The position numbers were made by a program, and so were the translations under genes. Shown piece by piece: positions 33,018 through 36,845 of a stretch of 36,845 bases of DNA. Source of the DNA: a virus. The number at the start of each line of letters is the position of its first letter. Position 1 is the stretch's first letter. The notes beneath the pieces were generated by a model. It was not told the DNA's origin, searched no databases, and saw only the letters and a list, made by a program, of their open reading frames with translations. The stretch is from IMG/VR virus record IMGVR_UViG_3300048549_001710, positions 1-36,845 of that record. One strand, 5' to 3'.

Positions 33018-33247
33018 TAGTTATTTTCCTTTATAGTTTGAAACTCTGCTTCTGATAAGAATAAATCATCGTTGAAGCAATAGTAGATGTGAAGATGTGT
33101 ACGCGAGTCCCATAAGTAGATATACCACTTCTTTCCGATAAATGTAGGAACTTCGTCCCCACAGCATCCTATGCGAATGCCTACCGGATATCCGGTCTTC
33201 CATAAATAAGGACAAGCGTCCGTGCGAGATTTAAGTTCAATTGTCAT
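33017..33247 (-). CDS. Small Trp/Cys-containing hypothetical protein (76 aa)
   Basis: A 76-residue protein with GIRIGCCGDEVPTFIGKKWY and TYLHIYY-like beta content; two adjacent Cys plus a third at residue 12. No family is recognised. The start is preceded by AGGATAAATATT, a good Shine-Dalgarno arrangement, and overlaps the gene before it by 11 bases. Confidence 0.6.
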   Translation of the reverse strand: MTIELKSRTDACPYLWKTGYPVGIRIGCCGDEVPTFIGKKWYIYLWDSRTHLHIYYCFNDDLFLSEAEFQTIKENN

Positions 33248-33521
33248 AATATTTATCCTGAAGAATTTGTTTTACCTCTAAAATTGAAGCATGTTTAAGA
33301 AGTCGAAGTTGCTTACCCAAAAGAAGACACAAAGACCAACGATCTGCGAATTGGCGCAAACCTTCGTCCCGTAACCACTCTTTTGTCCGAAAAGCTACTT
33401 GACGGGTAGTCATTGTAGAATCGATTGCAGTTACTGATAACTCTGAAAAAATTAATTCAGCAAGATCAGTAACTTCAGCGTTAGTAAGAAAAGTTTTAGA
33501 TTTAAGTGATTCAATGTTCAT
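33237..33521 (-). CDS. Small hypothetical protein (94 aa)
   Basis: A 94-residue helical protein (FLTNAEVTDLAELIFSELSV, later RQFADRWSLCLLLGKQLRLL) with no recognised family. It is the first gene after the long non-coding gap and follows promoter-like block E directly, so it leads the operon of tiny genes that runs into the portal. Confidence 0.65.
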   Translation of the reverse strand: MNIESLKSKTFLTNAEVTDLAELIFSELSVTAIDSTMTTRQVAFRTKEWLRDEGLRQFADRWSLCLLLGKQLRLLKHASILEVKQILQDKYYDN

Positions 33522-33535
33522 ACCTACAACTTACT

Positions 33536-33583
33536 TTATATTATATAATAATCAAGATAATTCTGAAATTTCTCTATGTCATA
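33536..33583 (-). promoter_or_regulatory. Repeated promoter-like block, copy E
   Basis: In minus-strand order: TATGACAT (33576-33583), a 19-base spacer, then CTTGATTATTATATAATATA (core about 33536-33556). It is the most diverged copy and lies upstream of the gene starting at 33521. It is the only copy recognised outside the left 3.2 kb. Confidence 0.5.
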
Positions 33584-33608
33584 AAATGAAAATGTCAAGG
33601 TGTGATTA

Positions 33609-33620
33609 ATCGATATCGAT
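33609..33620. other. 12-bp perfect palindrome
   Basis: ATCGATATCGAT is identical on both strands. It lies in the long gap between the terminase stop and promoter-like block E, a suitable place for a dimeric regulator to bind. Confidence 0.5.
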
Positions 33621-33643
33621 AATTCACCCCCAAAAATGCAAAA

Positions 33644-33663
33644 TTCGTAACGCTTCGTAACCC
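33644..33663. repeat. Direct 10-bp repeat
   Basis: TTCGTAACGC (33644-33653) is followed at once by TTCGTAACCC (33654-33663), a one-base difference. It is part of the repeat-rich gap after the terminase gene. Confidence 0.6.
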
Positions 33664-33674
33664 TTTTTAAAATT

Positions 33675-33716
33675 ATAGATGCGGATTCGTGCGGTATAGA
33701 TGCGGATACGCGCGGT
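33675..33716. repeat. Tandem 21-bp repeat, two copies
   Basis: Copies at 33675-33695 and 33696-33716 share ATAGATGCGGAT, then a variable base, CG, a variable base, then GCGGT; 19 of 21 positions match. The repeat is more GC-rich than the rest of the gap. It could be an iteron (replication origin), a packaging site or an operator. Confidence 0.7.
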
Positions 33717-33726
33717 ATCGAGTACC

Positions 33727-35370
33727 CTAATACCCTCCACCTTGCCTTAAAACACCCTGAGTAGAGTCAATATAAGTCGGTGCAGATAAGCAATAGTACC
33801 TTAAGCAATCTATGTAATCTTTTGAAGCAGATGTTTTTCCGTCCTGTCCGGTGTAGATACTCATACAGAATCGCAAGTTTTTACATTTTTCATGGACGAA
33901 TAATCGAGGAGTATTTAATGCATCCACAGGTTGTTCAGGATTATAATCCAAGAGGTCATTAATTAATGCGATTCCTTCTTCAATGCGAACCCCAACGCTT
34001 GGTTCAAAGAACATCCCAATATCTGCCATCTGATCAATTAAAGTGGTCACTCCGGACTTGGTTGCGGTAGGTGCTGATCCAAAACGAGAATCCATCACCC
34101 TGAGAAAAATCTCCTCTCCACCTTCAAGTTCGTCAATTAATTCCTTGTATCTTTGCAAACTGAATCCCCAAGGTTGCTGTGCATCTCCGGCATCACCATC
34201 AATCTTTCTTCCGGATACCGCCCATTCTCCGGCAATTCCAATTCCATCGATCATGGTGTATTGATCAGGAAATTCTCGGTAGACATAACTCTTTCCATCC
34301 GAAGCAACCCTCACCCAAAGGATAACCCAATTTTTTCCATGAGATGGATCAACAATCATGTAATTGGTTCCCTCCGCAGGGATAGCATCCGAATCCACTA
34401 TGTGGCTCGAATCAAAACGAGGTAGTAATCCCCCTGCCACTTTGGAGGGCAAACCATACGCTCGAACTAGAATTTTTTGGCGAGGGTCTCGCTTTAGTGT
34501 ACGCTTTAATGCATCGTAATTATTAAATTTATTCCAAGAAGAATGAAAAAATATAATCTTCGCATTTTCCTTTAATGGTTGCATTCTAACCGGAACTTTC
34601 ATGTCCGGCAATAATTCAGGATCAGCATCAATTGCCTCAGTCGTAATTGCACCATCCATGTACTCACGAATGGTAGGTGTATATCCTGTCACCGGAGTAA
34701 AGGTGATCAACATGCCTCTCCAAGGATATCCATTCATCCATTCAGGGTGATCAGGATTCACCACAGGTTTATTTGCCCTCGATGTCATCCGGAAACGCAA
34801 CGAATTTATATGCTCGATTGAAATTAGCTCGTCCCCCCAAACCATATCCCATTCTGAACCCTCAAGTATCCCTGTATCAAGGTTTTGCGAATAATTTCGG
34901 AAGAAAATTCTCGATCCATTAGGTGCAACCAAACAAGATTCTGTAAATCCACCCTTTTTCGAGAAAGTCAGGTTAGTAACCTTCCCTTTTTTTGCCATTT
35001 TCCACTCATTTGGGATGAAATTCCAAATATATTGCTGTTGTTGCTCAATTGAAGTCGATGCAGTTGTATGCATACATAAAACATTAGCCTCCGGAATGTC
35101 ATTTATTAGTTTCATTACTCTCTTACTCGCGTAAAAACTCTTGCCGGAACGATTGCCTCCGAGTATCAATAATTCATCGCACTTAGCAAATTCTTCATCT
35201 GCCATTTTCCAATGTTCAGGCTCATATCCATTATGAAATGGGTCTTTTATCTCTAGCTGAATTAATTTTTCCCTCTCCTCGATGATTCGCATGGTCTCAT
35301 CTGCACCCATTGCCTGTGCTTGTTCCTGAGTGGGAATGTCGTAATAAGGATGGGGAGTAGGTTGAATCAT
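33727..35370 (-). CDS. Terminase large subunit (547 aa)
   Basis: A 547-residue protein with a full ATPase-nuclease layout. Walker A is GGNRSGKS at 71-78, Walker B MVWGDE at 176-181 with catalytic E181, and TFTPVTG at 223-229 the coupling motif. The nuclease domain shows D341 in MIVDPSHG, D427 in RVMDSRFG, and D518/D521 in KDYIDCLRY, the metal-binding acidic set of the RNase H-like fold. It drives DNA into the procapsid through the portal and cuts the concatemer. ATGA overlap with the 52-aa gene before it. Length is normal for the family. Confidence 0.9.
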   Translation of the reverse strand: MIQPTPHPYYDIPTQEQAQAMGADETMRIIEEREKLIQLEIKDPFHNGYEPEHWKMADEEFAKCDELLILGGNRSGKSFYASKRVMKLINDIPEANVLCMHTTASTSIEQQQQYIWNFIPNEWKMAKKGKVTNLTFSKKGGFTESCLVAPNGSRIFFRNYSQNLDTGILEGSEWDMVWGDELISIEHINSLRFRMTSRANKPVVNPDHPEWMNGYPWRGMLITFTPVTGYTPTIREYMDGAITTEAIDADPELLPDMKVPVRMQPLKENAKIIFFHSSWNKFNNYDALKRTLKRDPRQKILVRAYGLPSKVAGGLLPRFDSSHIVDSDAIPAEGTNYMIVDPSHGKNWVILWVRVASDGKSYVYREFPDQYTMIDGIGIAGEWAVSGRKIDGDAGDAQQPWGFSLQRYKELIDELEGGEEIFLRVMDSRFGSAPTATKSGVTTLIDQMADIGMFFEPSVGVRIEEGIALINDLLDYNPEQPVDALNTPRLFVHEKCKNLRFCMSIYTGQDGKTSASKDYIDCLRYYCLSAPTYIDSTQGVLRQGGGY

Positions 35371-35525
35371 TTCTTTGGTTTTGGTGTTGTTTTAGTAACC
35401 GGAGTTCTTTTCTTAATTGCTCGATTCATCAATGTCTCGAACTTTGCCATTGCTTTTTGCTGTTCTTTTACCTCTCCCCATTGACGAAGAACTTCCTCTC
35501 CTTTTCTATGTGCATTTCCGGTCAT
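35367..35525 (-). CDS. Small basic helical protein before terminase (52 aa)
   Basis: A 52-residue protein beginning MTGNAHRKGEEVLRQWGEVK and ending with a Lys/Thr/Pro-rich tail (TPVTKTTPKPKK). Its ATG follows the preceding TAG with no gap and its TGA overlaps the terminase ATG. The tight coupling at both ends supports a real gene. It may assist the terminase, or be a remnant or minimal small subunit; no family is recognised. Confidence 0.6.
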   Translation of the reverse strand: MTGNAHRKGEEVLRQWGEVKEQQKAMAKFETLMNRAIKKRTPVTKTTPKPKK

Positions 35526-35918
35526 CTAGTACCTACCTTTCCATCTTGGACATCTGCCGACCAATACCCATGAGGTCTCATCCCCAATAGGAGGTCTTGC
35601 TGTCAGTTTCATGCCCTTTAAAAAATTACGATTATTCCTCAACCGGACGCGAATATCTCCACAGAAAACCAAGTTTCGATTCAATGGAATTTTAGTCACC
35701 ACTAATTCCTGAGTCTCCTGAATAGGCTCCGGCTCAGAAAGGACATCTACCAATAATCCCTTTTGCACTAGATTTCTAATCTCATGCTCTCCGGTCTCGG
35801 TATAAACAATCCGATTCGATACTTTCGCCCATCCGGACACATCGTTCTCCATTCGATATTCCCTCACCTGTTCTCGCGGAATACCTAACTCTTTCGCTAA
35901 ATCAACCTCACTCTTCAT
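35526..35918 (-). CDS. HTH-like protein, small terminase candidate (130 aa)
   Basis: A 130-residue protein whose first 50 residues (SEVDLAKELGIPREQVREYR, then GWAKVSNRIVYTETG) read as a DNA-binding helix-turn-helix. The C-terminal half is basic and beta-rich (RNLVFCGDIRVRLRNNRNFL). The frame is open to an ATG at 35963, but the ATG at 35918 has AAGGA seven bases upstream and is preferred. Location two genes before TerL and the DNA-binding start make it a candidate small terminase; its length is also typical. Not confirmed by any family motif. Confidence 0.55.
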   Translation of the reverse strand: MKSEVDLAKELGIPREQVREYRMENDVSGWAKVSNRIVYTETGEHEIRNLVQKGLLVDVLSEPEPIQETQELVVTKIPLNRNLVFCGDIRVRLRNNRNFLKGMKLTARPPIGDETSWVLVGRCPRWKGRY

Positions 35919-36000
35919 TTTCATATCCTTCATGTTCGTGGGGTGGAGAAACAACATCCTCATTGTCCCAAATCCATCCCAAGGTTAAATAATAATCCAT
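35908..36000 (-). CDS. Possible very small acidic protein (30 aa)
   Basis: A 30-codon frame between two genes, starting MDYYLTLGWIWDNEDVVSPP and ending in acidic residues. It starts two bases after the TAG of the 160-aa gene and overlaps the next start by 11 bases, which fits the coupling seen elsewhere, but it is too short to be sure. Confidence 0.3.
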   Translation of the reverse strand: MDYYLTLGWIWDNEDVVSPPHEHEGYENEE

Positions 36001-36002
36001 CT

Positions 36003-36485
36003 CTAGTTCTTGTTCCAAGGTTTTACCTTTCCCTTAAATTTTCTAAATAATTTCTGAGGTATGAACACACAGCATTGATAATCTGTAATTACATTCATTT
36101 CCGGTCTGTCAGTTCTGCCCCACACCTTAATCCTTCCATGTTCATTGACTTCCCTTACATCCGCAAATGCCTCAGTCCCACATCCAAACGATACCGCCAA
36201 AAAACACTTCTGATTACAAATTGTAGTCTCCCTGACCAATTCATCCCATTTGCTCTTTGCTATAAAATACCATTCGTAATCTCCAAAACCATGCTTGGAA
36301 TGCTTTACCTCGATCCATCCCAACTGCCATTCGTCTTTATCTTCAATTCGTAAATCCAAAATAGCAGTATCCTCAGTATTTTTCATACTCAGTTCATGTT
36401 TTGCCCAACGCTTTTCAATCCTGTCCGCAAATCTTCTTTGCCTGATCTGATCCGCAAGAGTTTGCATTTTCCATTCCTGTCCCAT
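36003..36485 (-). CDS. Possible PD-(D/E)xK-type nuclease-like protein (160 aa)
   Basis: A 160-residue protein. Residues about 42-60 (ILDLRIEDKDEWQLGWIEVK) give Asp, then E-x-K in a beta strand, followed by a helix-like FIAKSKWDELV. This D...ExK spacing is the core of PD-(D/E)xK nucleases such as Holliday-junction resolvases and VRR-NUC proteins. It overlaps the previous gene by TAATG. The assignment rests on a short motif; a non-enzymatic role is possible. Confidence 0.5.
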   Translation of the reverse strand: MGQEWKMQTLADQIRQRRFADRIEKRWAKHELSMKNTEDTAILDLRIEDKDEWQLGWIEVKHSKHGFGDYEWYFIAKSKWDELVRETTICNQKCFLAVSFGCGTEAFADVREVNEHGRIKVWGRTDRPEMNVITDYQCCVFIPQKLFRKFKGKVKPWNKN

Positions 36486-36727
36486 TATCTATCCACTTTC
36501 ATAAATAAAAATTTTCGATCAAATGGTAGGTCTTCAATCATCCGGTGTACCTTCCATAATGCTGAAATATATATTTGATCATTTTTCCTCGATATACCTT
36601 TTTTATCCTTACTTCTCTCAACCAAGTTGTGCAGTTGAAGATTTAATAAATTGTACAAATATTTATATTCCTTGTTAGTGAGTTTTTTAGGATCACTTTC
36701 AGTTAACATATCTAAATTTGGTTTCAT
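36485..36727 (-). CDS. Small hypothetical protein (80 aa)
   Basis: An 80-residue helical, basic protein (MKPNLDMLTESDPKKLTNKE, later RKNDQIYISALWKVHRMIED). The frame extends to an ATG at 36790, but the ATG at 36727 forms an ATGA overlap with the stop of the gene that enters from the right edge, and is preferred. No family is recognised. Confidence 0.55.
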   Translation of the reverse strand: MKPNLDMLTESDPKKLTNKEYKYLYNLLNLQLHNLVERSKDKKGISRKNDQIYISALWKVHRMIEDLPFDRKFLFMKVDR

Positions 36728-36845
36728 GTCTTTGTCAGTTCTCCCCATTTTTCCCATGCCATCTTTTCTGATCCTTTCATAAAAAACCATACCTCAAATC
36801 CACCTCTCGATTTACTAGGGATACCCTCTCGCTCAGGATATCCTT
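36724..36845 (-). CDS. C-terminal end of a gene cut by the right edge
   Basis: An open frame enters at the right edge and stops at TGA 36724-36726, giving 39 residues that include GIPSKSRGGFEVWFFMKGSE and end WGELTKT. It has no upstream stop within the window. Too short to identify. Confidence 0.5.
   Translation of the reverse strand, partial: GYPEREGIPSKSRGGFEVWFFMKGSEKMAWEKWGELTKT

Noticed and set aside
36485-36790. ATG at 36790 as start of the 80-aa gene
   Set aside because: It would overlap the incoming gene by 67 bases, whereas the ATG at 36727 gives an exact ATGA overlap, the junction type used throughout this genome.
1-36845. Plus-strand genes
   Set aside because: The plus-strand open frames all lie opposite well-supported minus-strand genes, lack ribosome-binding sites or coupling, and have atypical residue composition.
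1-36845. Complete genome with defined ends, tRNA genes, CRISPR arrays or insertion sequences
   Set aside because: Genes run off both edges, no end-to-end repeat is visible, and I found no tRNA cloverleaf, regularly spaced repeat array, transposase or integrase.

Overview
This window is a stretch of a low-GC (roughly 36% by eye), tightly packed genome of a tailed double-stranded DNA bacteriophage. Every supported gene is on the minus strand, so transcription runs from the right end of the window to the left. The gene set is a nearly complete virion module of a short-tailed (podovirus-like) phage: large terminase, portal, scaffold candidate, an SU10/DUF5309-type major capsid protein, head-tail adaptor, nozzle, fibres and very large ejection-type internal proteins. 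No DNA polymerase, helicase, endolysin, integrase or tRNA gene is present and both window ends cut through genes, so this is part of a larger genome. The host cannot be named from the sequence.

Layout in the direction of transcription. (1) 36845-33727: packaging-side genes, namely a gene cut by the window edge, an 80-aa protein, a 160-aa protein with PD-(D/E)xK-like spacing, a 130-aa helix-turn-helix-like protein (small-terminase candidate), a 52-aa basic helical protein and the large terminase. (2) 33726-33522: the largest non-coding gap, about 200 bp, holding a tandem 21-bp repeat, a direct 10-bp repeat, a 12-bp palindrome and a promoter-like block. (3) 33521-32153: six or so tiny genes joined by ATGA and TAATG overlaps, including likely DNA-binding proteins (ribbon-helix-helix-like, helix-turn-helix). 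(4) 32156-26140: portal, two small proteins, a metallophosphoesterase, an 81-aa protein, a gap with two hairpins, scaffold, major capsid protein and a small head-completion candidate. (5) 26136-15786: adaptor with extra carbohydrate-binding-like modules, tail proteins, a lipoprotein and a holin/spanin-like membrane protein, nozzle, and a fibre cassette. (6) 15793-3352: three internal virion proteins of 644, 828 and 2673 aa; the last is a giant polyvalent-type protein with a HEHGH metallopeptidase motif and an ADP-ribosyltransferase-like region. (7) 3482-1: small accessory genes, most of them in clusters of one to four, each cluster led by a copy of the same promoter-like block.

How the parts work together: TerL and the portal package DNA into a capsid built from the scaffold and SU10-type capsid protein. 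The adaptor and nozzle close the tail, the fibres bind the host, and the internal proteins are probably ejected ahead of the DNA, the giant one probably also carrying enzymes into the cell. The left-hand small genes, each cluster under a repeated promoter-like block, look like host-takeover or regulatory genes. The most unusual signals are the giant multi-domain ejected protein, the repeated promoter block plus repeated ribosome-binding unit, a sequence repeat shared between the adaptor and its neighbour tail protein, a shared anchor motif in two successive fibres, and the iteron-like gap after the terminase.
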